This document shows, piece by piece, positions 1-9,000 of a stretch of DNA of 64,000 nt. How positions within the stretch are numbered: position 1 is the first letter of the stretch; each line of letters opens with the position of its first letter. The position numbers were made by a program, and so were the translations under genes. Origin of the DNA: Bacillota bacterium (GTDB lineage Bacteria; Bacillota; Sulfobacillia; Thermaerobacterales; RSA17). Where the stretch lies: positions 77,934 through 141,933 of the forward strand of contig PKRI01000002.1 of assembly GCA_017577485.1 (NCBI GenBank), written 5' to 3'. Under the pieces are notes generated by a model. It had not been told where the DNA came from, did no database searches, and was given only the letters and a program-made list of their open reading frames with translations.

Positions 1-2
1 AG

Positions 3-176
3 ACCGACATGGACCTGGCCTCGCACCTGCTGGAGGAAGGACGGGTGGCGGTGGTGCCGGGCACCGGCTTCGGGTGGCCGGGGGCCCTGCGCCTGTCCTA
101 CGCCACCTCCATGGAGCAGCTGCAGGAGGGCCTGGACCGCATGGAGCGGGTGTTCCGGGCGCTGGCGGGCGCCTGA
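3..176 (+). CDS. C-terminal end of a class I/II aminotransferase (partial)
   Basis: The reading frame enters from the left edge and stops at a TGA at 174-176, giving about 57 residues. It contains VAVVPGTGFG followed by RLSYATS, the C-terminal signature of PLP-dependent aspartate-type aminotransferases, in which the Arg binds the substrate carboxylate. The N-terminal part with the PLP lysine lies outside the window, so the substrate cannot be given. It is followed by 122 bp without a gene and then murD on the same strand. Confidence 0.8.
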   Translation, partial: TDMDLASHLLEEGRVAVVPGTGFGWPGALRLSYATSMEQLQEGLDRMERVFRALAGA

Positions 177-298
177 AGGTCCGGGCGGTAATGAGGCGGT
201 GGGTTCCGGGCGGCCGCGCGGGCGGCCGCCCGCGCCTGCCGTGAGGCGCCCAGCGGCGCTGCGTCGTCATCCGGCGTCGTGGTGAAGGGTGGTCGGCG

Positions 299-1702
299 GT
301 GGACTGGCGCGGCAGGAAGGTAGCCGTGGTGGGCCTGGGCCGGGAGAACGTGCCCCTGGCGCGGTACCTGGCTGCCCGGGGCGCCCGCATCACCGGCCTG
401 GACCGCCAGCCTCCCGGGGACCTGCCGGCGGCGGCCCGGGACCTGGCGGCGCTGGGCGTGCGCCTGGAGGGCGGCCCCGGCTACCTGGAGGTGCTGGCGT
501 CGGAGGACTTCGACGCCGTCTTCCTGACGCCGGGGATGGTGAAGGACGCTCCCGAGATCCAGGCGGCACGGCGTCGCGGGGCCGTGATCACCAGCCAGAC
601 CAACCTGTTCCTGCACCTGTGCCGGGCGCCGGTCATCGGCATCACCGGCAGCAGCGGCAAGAGCACCACCACCTCCCTGGTGGGGCGCATCCTGGCCGGG
701 GACGGGCGCCGGCCGGTGCACGTGGGCGGCAATATCGGCCGTCCGCTGATCGAGCAGGTGGACGACATCGGTCCGGACGCCTGGGTGGTGCTGGAGCTGT
801 CCAGTTTCCAGCTGGAACTGGTGGACCGCAGCCCCCACGTGGCGGTCCTGCTGAACCTGCGCCCCAATCACCTGGACGTGCACGGGTCGATGGCGGCCTA
901 CGAGGCCGCCAAGCGGCGCATCTTCCGGTTCCAGCGTCCCGACGCCGGCGACGTGGCCGTGTTCTCTCACGATGACCCCGTGGTGCGGGCCATGGCCGCG
1001 GACGCGCCGGCGCGGACTGTGTTCTTCGGCACCGGCGAGGGAATCGAGCACGGCGCCGCGCTGCGGGACGGCTGGGTGGGCCTGGTGGACGGGCCGCGCT
1101 GGCGCCCGGTGCTGCCGGCGGCCGAGGTGCCGCTGCCCGGCGCCCACAACCTGCTGAACGTGCTGGCGGCCTCCGCCGTGGCCGGCATCTGCGGCGTGGA
1201 ACCGGAAACGGTGCGCGCGGCGGTGGCGGGCTTTGAGGGCCTGGAGCACCGCCTGCAGGTGGTGGGCGAGATGGACGGGCGGCGCTTCGTCAACGACTCC
1301 ATCGCCACCGCCCCCGACCGGGCGGCGGCGGCCCTGACGACCTTCGACGAGCCGGTGGTGTGGATCGCGGGCGGCTACGACAAGGGCGTTCCCTTCGACG
1401 ACCTGGCGGCGCTGGCGCTGCGGCGCCCGCTGCGGGCGGTGGTGCTGACCGGGCCGGCCGCCGGCCGCATCCACGAGGCCCTGGAGCGGGCGTCGCAGCG
1501 GTTGGATTTGCCTGTGCCTCCGGTCCACCGCGCCGCGTCCTTCGACGAGGCGGTGGAGACGGCGGCCCGCCTGGCCCGGCCGGGGGACGTGGTGCTGCTG
1601 TCGCCGGCCTGCGCCAGCTACGACGCCTTTCGGGACTTCGTCCAGCGGGGCCGGCGATTCGCCGAACTGGTGCAGGCCCTGGCCGCCGCGTCCGGGTCCT
1701 AA
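299..1702 (+). CDS. murD: UDP-N-acetylmuramoylalanine--D-glutamate ligase
   Basis: This is the cytoplasmic Mur ligase that adds D-glutamate to UDP-MurNAc-L-Ala with ATP during peptidoglycan precursor synthesis. It is 467 residues, slightly over the usual 440-450. An N-terminal Rossmann-type region begins VAVVGLGRENVPLARYL. The ATP loop GITGSSGKSTTTS lies at about residues 114-126, the central motif ELSSFQLE and LNLRPNHLDVHGS follow, and the C-terminal domain carries the FEGLEHRLQ and NDSIATAP motifs. The start is GTG. It stands alone here rather than in a division/cell-wall cluster, and its stop overlaps the stop of the convergent HD gene by a few bases (CTAA). Confidence 0.95.
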   Translation: MDWRGRKVAVVGLGRENVPLARYLAARGARITGLDRQPPGDLPAAARDLAALGVRLEGGPGYLEVLASEDFDAVFLTPGMVKDAPEIQAARRRGAVITSQTNLFLHLCRAPVIGITGSSGKSTTTSLVGRILAGDGRRPVHVGGNIGRPLIEQVDDIGPDAWVVLELSSFQLELVDRSPHVAVLLNLRPNHLDVHGSMAAYEAAKRRIFRFQRPDAGDVAVFSHDDPVVRAMAADAPARTVFFGTGEGIEHGAALRDGWVGLVDGPRWRPVLPAAEVPLPGAHNLLNVLAASAVAGICGVEPETVRAAVAGFEGLEHRLQVVGEMDGRRFVNDSIATAPDRAAAALTTFDEPVVWIAGGYDKGVPFDDLAALALRRPLRAVVLTGPAAGRIHEALERASQRLDLPVPPVHRAASFDEAVETAARLARPGDVVLLSPACASYDAFRDFVQRGRRFAELVQALAAASGS

Positions 1703-2994
1703 ACCGCGTCGCTTCCGGCGGCGTCGTCGGGTTCGTAGCTGCTGGGGACGCCCAGCACCTCCCGGCACAGTTCCCGCGCCCGCGGGGCCGCCTCCGGCGG
1801 GGTCAGCACGTAGAGCCGCCACAGGTCGCCGTAGCGGCGGGCCAGGCTGCGGGCCTCGCTGAGGGCTGGCTCGTCCAGGGCGTCCAGGGGGGTCAGGCCG
1901 CCGCTGCGGTCGGTCACCAGCACTTTCACTTCCTTGAACATGGAGCGCTCGGGGCAGTGGATGATGACGTCGCCCTCGTCCAGGCCCAGTTCCCGGGCCA
2001 GCTGTGCTTCCAGGGCCGAGCGCCGGGCGGCGTTGCGGGGGCCGGCGTAGCGGTCGATCAGGCGGCGGCGGGCGGCGGGGTCCACGTGGGGTGGTGCCAG
2101 CACGTAGGCCCGCTTCAGCAGCCGGCGCCGGGACACGGCGTCCGCCATCCGCCGGGGCAGGGGATCGTCGGCCTGCCGCAGGGCCGCCAGCAGGTCGGCG
2201 TCCTGCCAGGTGTAGAGGTCGGATTCTTTAAGCCCCTGGGCCACCAGCCGCTCGACGCCCTTGGCCAGCATGGCGCCGGCGATGACCTTGGTGTGGTGCA
2301 GGTAGATGCGCTCGGTCAGCAGGTAGCGCAGCCGCAGCAGGGTCAGCACGTCGGAGCGGGCGTCGGACCGCTCCACCTGGTGCTTGAACAGGCTCACGGC
2401 CAGCTGGTCCTGGTGGATGATGAAGTAGGAAAAAATGCGGTCGTCGTACCGCTGGCCCAGGCCTGAGAAGTAAGCGTCGCGGCGCAGGTAGTCCAGCATG
2501 TCGGCGTCGACGGTGCTGGTGACCACCTGGCGCATCCAGGGGCGCACGTCGGGATGGTCGCGGCCGGACAACAGGGCCCGCACCGGCTCCAGCAGGCCGT
2601 GGGTTGCCAGGCGCCGGGCCAGGTCGGTGCCGTCGAGGAACGCCTCCAGGCGCCGGGCCCGGTCGTGGCGCGGGAACAGGCCCGCCTCGTCCTCCAGGGT
2701 GTGGCCAAAGGGGATGTGTCCCACGTCATGGATGAGGGCCGCGGCGGTGACCACGGTTTCGGCGTCGCGGTCGATCCGGAACCCCTTGTGCCGCAGGTTG
2801 GCCAGGATGCGCTTGGCCAGCCACAGGGTCCCCAGGCTGTGGTCGAAGCGGGTGTGGACGCATCCCGGGTAGATGAGGTAGGCCGTGCCCGTCTGCTTGA
2901 TCCCCCGCAGGCGCTGGACCTCGGCGGCGTCCAGCAGGTCGGCCTCCACCGGGGTCAGGTAGATGTCGCCGTGGACGGGGTCGCGGATCAGCAC
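1699..2994 (-). CDS. HD-domain phosphohydrolase (dGTPase/YwfO-like)
   Basis: A protein of 431 residues starting VLIRDPVHGDIYLTPVEADLLD, the typical opening of the HD superfamily that includes dNTP triphosphohydrolases and YwfO. The HD metal site is visible as HTRFDHSLG and ALIHDVGHIPFGHTLED. It probably hydrolyses nucleotide phosphates, but the substrate is not evident from sequence. I chose the GTG at 2994 because a GGAGG lies 9 bases upstream and the family homology begins exactly there. The open frame extends to 3210, but the extra part is Arg/Pro-rich shadow sequence running into vanW. Confidence 0.88.
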   Translation of the reverse strand: MLIRDPVHGDIYLTPVEADLLDAAEVQRLRGIKQTGTAYLIYPGCVHTRFDHSLGTLWLAKRILANLRHKGFRIDRDAETVVTAAALIHDVGHIPFGHTLEDEAGLFPRHDRARRLEAFLDGTDLARRLATHGLLEPVRALLSGRDHPDVRPWMRQVVTSTVDADMLDYLRRDAYFSGLGQRYDDRIFSYFIIHQDQLAVSLFKHQVERSDARSDVLTLLRLRYLLTERIYLHHTKVIAGAMLAKGVERLVAQGLKESDLYTWQDADLLAALRQADDPLPRRMADAVSRRRLLKRAYVLAPPHVDPAARRRLIDRYAGPRNAARRSALEAQLARELGLDEGDVIIHCPERSMFKEVKVLVTDRSGGLTPLDALDEPALSEARSLARRYGDLWRLYVLTPPEAAPRARELCREVLGVPSSYEPDDAAGSDAV

Positions 2995-3073
2995 CCGGGC
3001 CCACCTCCGCTGGGGTGGATTCTCGCCGGCCGCTCCCGCCCCTTGCCGGGTGCGGCGCCCGGTCCACGGCGCC

Positions 3074-4150
3074 TTACCCCCGTGGGCCGTGTTCCACCAT
3101 CCGCGGCAGCGGAAGGTAGGTGTCGACGCCCAGGTCCCGCCGCTCAGGTTCGGCGCCCGGGCGCGTGACCAGCAGCCAGGTCCGCACCGTGAATCCGGGA
3201 TAGCCCTCATGGACCACCCGCTCGCGGCCGGGAGCCAGTTCCGGGTTGTAGGACCGCACGGTCCACGGTTCCTGGCGGGCCAGCACCTGCTGGTGCCACG
3301 TCACGCGCGGCGGGTCGTGGCTGCCGTAGAGGGCCACGTACAGGGTGGCGTCCCGGAAGTCGGACCAGATCAGCACCGGGAACGCGGTGTCGTTGCGGAA
3401 GCGGAAGTCCTTGGCGCCGTACGCCACGGCGGCGTCGCGGCCCGGCGGCACATAGGGGACCATCATGCTGTGGGCGTGGCGCTCCACCACCGGCAGGCCG
3501 GCGTGGATCGCCGCGTTGTAGAGGGCCGTGGCCACCTTGCAGACGCCGCCGCCGTCGCTGGGCACGAGCCGGCCGCCCGCGTAGGAGGGGCCAGGCCGGT
3601 AGCCCCGGTCGCGGGTGTAAGGTCCCAGGGCGGCGTTCATGGAGAAGACGGCACCCGGCGGCACGACGGTGCCGGCCAGGCGTCCCGCGGCCAGGCGGAG
3701 GTTGGCGGTTTCCTCGAAGAGGGGCTCGCGCACGGTGATCCGGAAGCCGGCGAGCCAGCGTTGGGCCCGGGCGGCCCGCCGGTGCCGGTCGAGCCGCTGC
3801 AGGGCGGTGGGGTCGCGGGTCCACGGCGCCTGGTCCTCGGCCAGGACGCCGTAAACGGTGGGGTCCGGCCAGCCCGGCGGGTCGCACTGGCCCGGGACCG
3901 GCCCCTGCGGGTCCCGGGAGGGGCGGGCGGTGTGGCCGGCCACGAGAGGGAGGACCCAAGCGGCCCACGCGGGTGCCGGCCGCGCCGTCTCCGGCCCGGG
4001 GACGCCCCGGTGGGCAGCGGAGGAGGCCATCCAGGCGGCGGGCAGCAGGACCGCAGCCACCAGTAGCAGGGCGGCCGCCAGCCGCGGGCCGGGCAGGGCC
4101 ACGGTCAGGGCCAGGTGGCGACCGCCGCGGCGCCGGCCGCCGAGGGTCAC
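3074..4150 (-). CDS. VanW family membrane-anchored protein
   Basis: A protein of 358 residues with a basic N-terminus and one hydrophobic segment at about residues 20-42, followed by an extracytoplasmic part. The VanW domain is recognisable in FSMNAALGPYTRDRGYRPGPSY, GGGVCKVATALYNAAIHAGLPVVERHAHS (split here by the SDGG loop) and FRFRNDTAFPVLI. VanW proteins occur in some vancomycin gene clusters and widely in Gram-positive bacteria; their activity is poorly known. The GTG start overlaps the upstream ytrI stop as GTGA, so the two are probably translationally coupled. This links vanW to a sporulation operon. Confidence 0.85.
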   Translation of the reverse strand: MTLGGRRRGGRHLALTVALPGPRLAAALLLVAAVLLPAAWMASSAAHRGVPGPETARPAPAWAAWVLPLVAGHTARPSRDPQGPVPGQCDPPGWPDPTVYGVLAEDQAPWTRDPTALQRLDRHRRAARAQRWLAGFRITVREPLFEETANLRLAAGRLAGTVVPPGAVFSMNAALGPYTRDRGYRPGPSYAGGRLVPSDGGGVCKVATALYNAAIHAGLPVVERHAHSMMVPYVPPGRDAAVAYGAKDFRFRNDTAFPVLIWSDFRDATLYVALYGSHDPPRVTWHQQVLARQEPWTVRSYNPELAPGRERVVHEGYPGFTVRTWLLVTRPGAEPERRDLGVDTYLPLPRMVEHGPRG

Positions 4151-4842
4151 GCCGTCTCACCCCTGCGGGCGGGCCCCGCGGCGCCGGTCCCCTGCCCGCC
4201 ATAAGGCATTCCAGGCGCCCTGAGAGTCCCCGAGACCCCTAACGGGGGGGCACGAAGGCGCCGCCGGCGCCCTAAGTACCCCTTCCCCGCCGGTCCAACC
4301 GCCGGAACACTGGAAATAAGGTGCCGCCGGCGCCCTGACCCCGGCAGCCGGGGCTCACTCCACCGAATTAAGGCGCCACCGGCGCCTTCACCGCCTGCCG
4401 CCCGGGTCACGGTGAGAATGACCGTCATCTCCGGCGCCGCCACCACGGCGCGCACGGTGACCACGTACCGGGCGTCGTCCAGGTCCACCGAGCGCCCGTC
4501 GAACATCGCGTACACCAGGTACGGGTCCACCCGCTCCAGGTCGCGTCCCACCAGTTCCTCGGCCAGAGGGGAAAGCCGCTCGGCCAGGGCCAGGCGCACC
4601 GCCTCGTCGTCGTGCAGCAGTTCCAGGCGCACCCGCTGGATCACCGGGCGGAAGGACCGGTCCCGGGCTTCTTCCAGCCGCGCCAGCCGCGCCCGGTGCT
4701 CGTGCAGTTGCTGCAGCAGGCTCCCGGTCGTCAGCAGCAGCGCCTCCACACGTCGGCCGTAGTAGGGCACCGTGGCCGCCGCCCCCACCGCCGCTCCCAG
4801 CAGGAAGGCCGCCGCCAGGCGCCGCGCCGTCCCCGACACCAC
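4147..4842 (-). CDS. ytrI: Sporulation membrane protein YtrI-like, with an unusual C-terminal extension
   Basis: A frame of 231 residues. Residues 1-145 fit YtrI: one transmembrane segment at about 9-27, a short coiled coil (LLQQLHEHRARLARLEEARD), then LSPLAEELVGRDLERVDPYLV and a beta-rich end MTVILTV. Its position directly downstream of ytrH, as in Bacillus, supports this. Known YtrI proteins end about there. Residues 146-231 are Gly/Arg-rich and come from DNA holding four copies of a palindromic repeat (4203-4388), so the extension looks like read-through into inserted repeats after loss of the normal stop. The function inferred from the family is a role in endospore formation in the mother cell. 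Confidence 0.78.
   Translation of the reverse strand: MVSGTARRLAAAFLLGAAVGAAATVPYYGRRVEALLLTTGSLLQQLHEHRARLARLEEARDRSFRPVIQRVRLELLHDDEAVRLALAERLSPLAEELVGRDLERVDPYLVYAMFDGRSVDLDDARYVVTVRAVVAAPEMTVILTVTRAAGGEGAGGALIRWSEPRLPGSGRRRHLISSVPAVGPAGKGYLGRRRRLRAPPLGVSGTLRAPGMPYGGQGTGAAGPARRGETA
4203..4388. repeat. Four copies of a GGCGCC-centred palindromic repeat
   Basis: Copies start at 4203 (degenerate), 4255, 4318 and 4370, spaced 52, 63 and 52 bases apart. The core of the three good copies is AAGGYGCCRCCGGCGCC, which is nearly self-complementary (GGCGCC-N-CCGGCGCC). All lie within the 3' part of the ytrI frame. They may be a small extragenic palindrome family that entered the end of the gene. Confidence 0.7.
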
Positions 4843-4860
4843 GGCAGTGCCCGGCGGCCC

Positions 4861-5181
4861 TCACTGGGCCCCGGTCAGGGCCCGCACCAGGGCGAAGGCC
4901 AGGTACGCGCCCGTGAAGGCGATGACCAGGTGGGCCGCCTGGCGGGCCGCGGTGCCCAACTGGCCGGCGAAGAGCCCCGATTCGATGGTCCGCAGGGCGC
5001 TGAAGGTCCCGCCCAGGGCGGCGAAGGTGCCCCACAGTTTCAAGCGGTCGGCCATCTCCACCATGGCCCGCAGGGGCAGGCGGCCCGTGACCACGGCGGC
5101 CAGTCCCGCGAACAGGCTGCCGCCCACCACCGTCCCGAAGGCGATGAGGCCCGTGGTGGCCAGTTCGGCGGCGATGCGCAC
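4861..5181 (-). CDS. ytrH: Sporulation protein YtrH
   Basis: A membrane protein of 106 residues, the usual YtrH length. The diagnostic run is MVEMADRLKLWGTFAALGGT followed by FSALRTIESGLFAGQ, with hydrophobic segments near residues 8-28, 47-62 and 84-102. YtrH is a sporulation membrane protein in Bacilli and Clostridia, paired with YtrI. The GTG start at 5181 has GTGAGG upstream. The gene lies 18 bases before ytrI on the same strand and is divergent from dnaE, matching the Bacillus arrangement. This is one of the best signs that the host is a spore former. Confidence 0.9.
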   Translation of the reverse strand: MRIAAELATTGLIAFGTVVGGSLFAGLAAVVTGRLPLRAMVEMADRLKLWGTFAALGGTFSALRTIESGLFAGQLGTAARQAAHLVIAFTGAYLAFALVRALTGAQ

Positions 5182-5201
5182 GTCGCCTCACCCCTTCGAC
5201 C

Positions 5202-5726
5202 CTATGTGGCGGGGGCGCAAGACTTGCCGGGCAGGATCCTGGCCATGAGCAGGCAGGGGTTCGCCTCCCCCCACAGGGTGGGGAACTCCTCCACCGGCTG
5301 GAAACCCACCGCTGCGTAGAAGGCCCGGGTGGCGGCGTACTCAGGGCTGGGGTGACGGGGGCTCAGGGTCTTGACGGTCAGCAGGCGGCGGCCCAGGGCC
5401 ATGGCCTCGGCGGCGGCCGCCTCCACCAGGCGCCGGCCGGCGCCCTGCCGGTGGAAGGTCCGGAGCACGCCCATGACGTAAATTTCCAGCGCGCAGCCGC
5501 CGTGGTCCTTGAGGGCGGCGAAACCCACCACCTGGCCGCCGCGCTCGGCCACCAGGAAGGTCATGGCGGCGGTATCCTCGATGTAGTCCAGGACAGCCTG
5601 CTCAATGCCGAACCATTCGGGAAGATCCCGCAGGATCCGCTGGCATACGGCCCGCTTCTCGGCCGGGTCGACGGCGCGGCGGATGGTCACGGGCGACCGG
5701 GAAGACTGGGAAGGCTGGCGGTTCAT
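5202..5726 (-). CDS. GNAT family N-acetyltransferase
   Basis: About 174 residues. The GNAT fold is visible from VTIRRAVDPAEKRAV through FLVAERGGQVVGFAAL and the acetyl-CoA loop VMGVLRTFHRQGAGRRLVEAA (split at the loop), then ATRAFYAAVGFQPVEEFPTLW. The acceptor substrate is unknown. The ATG at 5726 is preferred because GAGGAG lies 10 bases upstream; an ATG at 5735 is possible but too close to that site. It lies 20 bases before ytrH on the same strand. Confidence 0.85.
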   Translation of the reverse strand: MNRQPSQSSRSPVTIRRAVDPAEKRAVCQRILRDLPEWFGIEQAVLDYIEDTAAMTFLVAERGGQVVGFAALKDHGGCALEIYVMGVLRTFHRQGAGRRLVEAAAAEAMALGRRLLTVKTLSPRHPSPEYAATRAFYAAVGFQPVEEFPTLWGEANPCLLMARILPGKSCAPAT

Positions 5727-6034
5727 CGGCTCCATGCTCCTCGGCGGGCCGGCGGGATGGGCGGGCGTGCAGCGAGGCACGACCGGCCGCCGGCCGCGGT
5801 GGGATACGGTCGGGGTCGTCGAGCGGTGAGGCCCGTCGGGGCCCGAGGTCCGGGAAGATCAGCCGATGCCCGCCATGCTCGTTGGCTTCGGCATGCCCGG
5901 CGCCGGTCCTCCAGAGACCCGGAGCCCGGGGGACCCGCCAGACCGGGACCCCGGGGGACCAGGGACCCCGGGGCCCGCGAGCCCTCCAGGGACCGGACCC
6001 GCGGCCGGCGAACAGCAACTACGGGTGACCTGCC
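5727..6034. other. Divergent intergenic region upstream of dnaE
   Basis: About 300 bases without a convincing gene, between the GNAT gene and dnaE. It must hold the promoters for both directions, but no clear -35/-10 pair was seen. The segment 5930-5990 is made of Gly/Pro-coding-like repeats, with a 12-base direct repeat GGGACCCCGGGG at 5945-5956 and 5962-5973 that can also fold into GC hairpins. Confidence 0.5.
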
Positions 6035-9000
6035 TTGGACTTCGTCCACCTGCACGTGCACAGCGAGTTCAGCCTTCTGGACGGCCACTCCCGGGTGACC
6101 GAACTGCCCCGGCGCGCCCGGGAACTGGGCATGGGCGCCGTGGCCCTCACCGACCACGGCGTCATGTACGGGGCGCTGGACTTTTACAAGGCCTGCCGGG
6201 ACGCGGGGATCAAGCCCATTTTCGGCTGCGAGGCCTATCTGGCCACCCGCACCCGCCACGACCGGCAGCCCCGCATCGACGACAAGCCTTACCACTTCCT
6301 GCTGCTGGCCCGGAACCAGCAGGGCTGGCGCAACCTCATCAAGCTGACCTCCCTGGCCTTCACCGAGGGCCTCTACTACAAGCCGCGGCTGGACCTGGAC
6401 CTGCTGGCCGACCACGCCGAGGGCCTCATCGCCACCTCCGCCTGCATCGCCGGGCCGGTGGTGCGGCTGCTGGAAGAAGGCCGGGAGGAGAAGGCCGTGG
6501 AGATGATCCGCGCCTTCCAGGAGATCCTGGGGCCCGAGAACTTCTACCTGGAGATCCAGGACCACGGCGACGACAACGAGCGGCGCCTGTACCGGCGCGT
6601 CATCGACCTGGCCCGCCGCCTCGACGTCCCCCTGGTGGCCACCAACGACGTCCACTACCTGAACCAGGGCGACGCCCGCGCCCAGGAAGTGCTGATGTGC
6701 ATCCAGATGGGCAAGACCCTGGACGACGAGAGCCGCCTCAGCTTCGAGACCGACCAGTTCTACCTGAAGAGCCCCGAGGAGATGGCGGCCCTGCCGCTGT
6801 TCCGGGAGGCCCCCGACGCCCTGGAGAACTCCCTGCGCATCGCCGAGGCCTGCAGCGTCGAACTGGAACTGGGCCGGCCGCTGCTGCCGGCCTTCGACGT
6901 GCCCACCGGCGAGGACGAGGCCTCCTACCTGCGCCGCCTGTGCTACGAGCGGCTGCCCCAGCGCTACCCCGACGCGGGACCCGAGGTCCGGGAGCGCCTG
7001 GAGTACGAGTTGAGCGTCATCGAGAAGATGGGCTACCCCGCCTACTTCCTGATCGTCTGGGACTTCATCGACTACGCCAGGCGCAACGGCATCCCGGTGG
7101 GACCGGGCCGCGGGTCGGCCGCGGGCAGCATCGTCGCCTACCTGCTGGGCATCACCAACGTGGACCCGCTGCGCTTCAACCTGCTGTTCGAGCGGTTCCT
7201 CAACCCAGAGCGGGTGTCGATGCCCGACATCGACATCGACTTCTGCTTCGAGCGCCGCGACGAGGTCATCGACTACGTGGTCCGCAAGTACGGCGAGGAC
7301 CGGGTGGCCCAGATCATCACCTTCGGGACCATGGCGGCCCGGGCGGTGATCCGCGACGTGGGCCGGGTGCTGGGCATGCCCTATGGCGAGGTGGACCGCA
7401 TCGCCAAGATGGTCCCGGCCCAGCTGGGCATCACCCTGGATGACGCCCTGGCCCAGAGCCCTGAACTGGCCGCCGCCTACCGCGACGACGAGCGGGTCCG
7501 GGAGTTGATCGACCTGGCCCGGTCGCTGGAGGGCCTGCCGCGGCACGCCTCCGTCCACGCCGCCGGCGTCGTCATCGCCCCCGGGCCGCTGATGGACTAC
7601 GTGCCGCTGCAGAAGATGGGCGACGGCACCATCGTCACCCAGTTCGACTGGATGAAGGTGGAGCAGGCCGGCCTGCTCAAGATGGACTTCCTGGGCCTGC
7701 GCACCCTGACGGTGATGCACGAGACGGTCCGGCTGGTGGAGCAGGCGTACGGGCAGCGCATCGACCTGGACAACATCCCCCTGGACGATGCCGACACCTA
7801 CGCGCTGCTGGGCCGCGGCGACACGGCGGCGGTGTTCCAGCTGGAATCGGCCGGCATGCGCGAGCTGCTGCGGGACCTCAAGCCCTCCAACATCGAGGAC
7901 GTCATCGCGGCGGTGGCCCTGTACCGGCCGGGGCCCATGCAGCTGATCCCCGAGTTCATCAAGAGCAAGCACAGCGGGCAGGTCCGCTACCCGCACCCGG
8001 ACCTGGAACCCATCCTGGCCGACACCTACGGCGTCATGGTCTACCAGGAGCAGGTCATGCAGGTGGCCTCCAAGATGGCCGGCTTCAGCCTGGGCAAGGC
8101 CGACATCCTGCGCCGGGGCATCGGCAAGAAGGATAAGCAGTTGATCGACAAGATGCGGGTCGAGTTCGTCAACGGGTGCGTGGAGCGGGGCTACCCGGCG
8201 GAACTGGCCGAAGAGATCTACAGCCTCATCGAGCGCTTCGCGTCCTACGGCTTCAACAAGAGCCACTCGGCCACCTACGGCCTGCTGGCCTACCAGACGG
8301 CTTACCTGAAGGCCCACTTCCCCACGGCCTACATGGCGGCCACGCTGACGTCCTTCATGAACAACTCCGACAAGATCGCCGAGTACATCCTGGAGTGCCA
8401 GCGGATGGGCATCCGCATCCTGCCGCCCGACGTGAACCGGTCCCAGGCGGCCTTCACCGTGGAGGGCGACGGCGCCATCCGCTTCGGCCTGGCAGCCGTC
8501 AAGAACGTGGGCCGGGGGGCCATCGACGCCATCGTCCAGGCCCGGGAGCAGTACGGGGAGTTCATCTCGCTGCGGGACTTCTGCGAGAAGGTGGACAGCC
8601 GCGCCCTGAACCGGCGGATGCTGGAGAGCCTGATCAAGGCCGGGGCGTTCGACGGCCTGGGCGCCAACCGGGCCCAGCTGCTGGCGGTGGTGGAGCAGAC
8701 GCTGGCGGCCGCCGCCGACCTGCAGCGGCAGCGCCAGCAGGGGCAGATGTCCTTCTTCGACGCCCTGGGGTCCGAGGCTGCCGCCCGGCAGGGGGTGGGG
8801 GCCGAGGACCAGCTGCCTGACCTGGAGGAGTTCCCGCCGGCGCGGCTGCTGGCCCTGGAGAAGGAGGTCCTGGGCGTCTACCTCTCGGGGCATCCCCTGA
8901 GCTCGGTGCGGGATGACCTGCTGGTGGAGACCACCACCACCACCACCGGCCTCCGGGAACTGGCCGACGGCGTGGACGTCAGGTTGGGTGGGATCGTGCT

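Noticed and set aside
98..1822. A 574-codon minus-strand frame over murD
   Set aside because: It mirrors murD codons, has an Arg/His/Gln-rich product and no ribosome site.
4203..4388. The spaced repeats as a short CRISPR array
   Set aside because: The units are about 20-base near-perfect palindromes, one is degenerate, spacing is irregular (52, 63, 52) and there are no cas genes.
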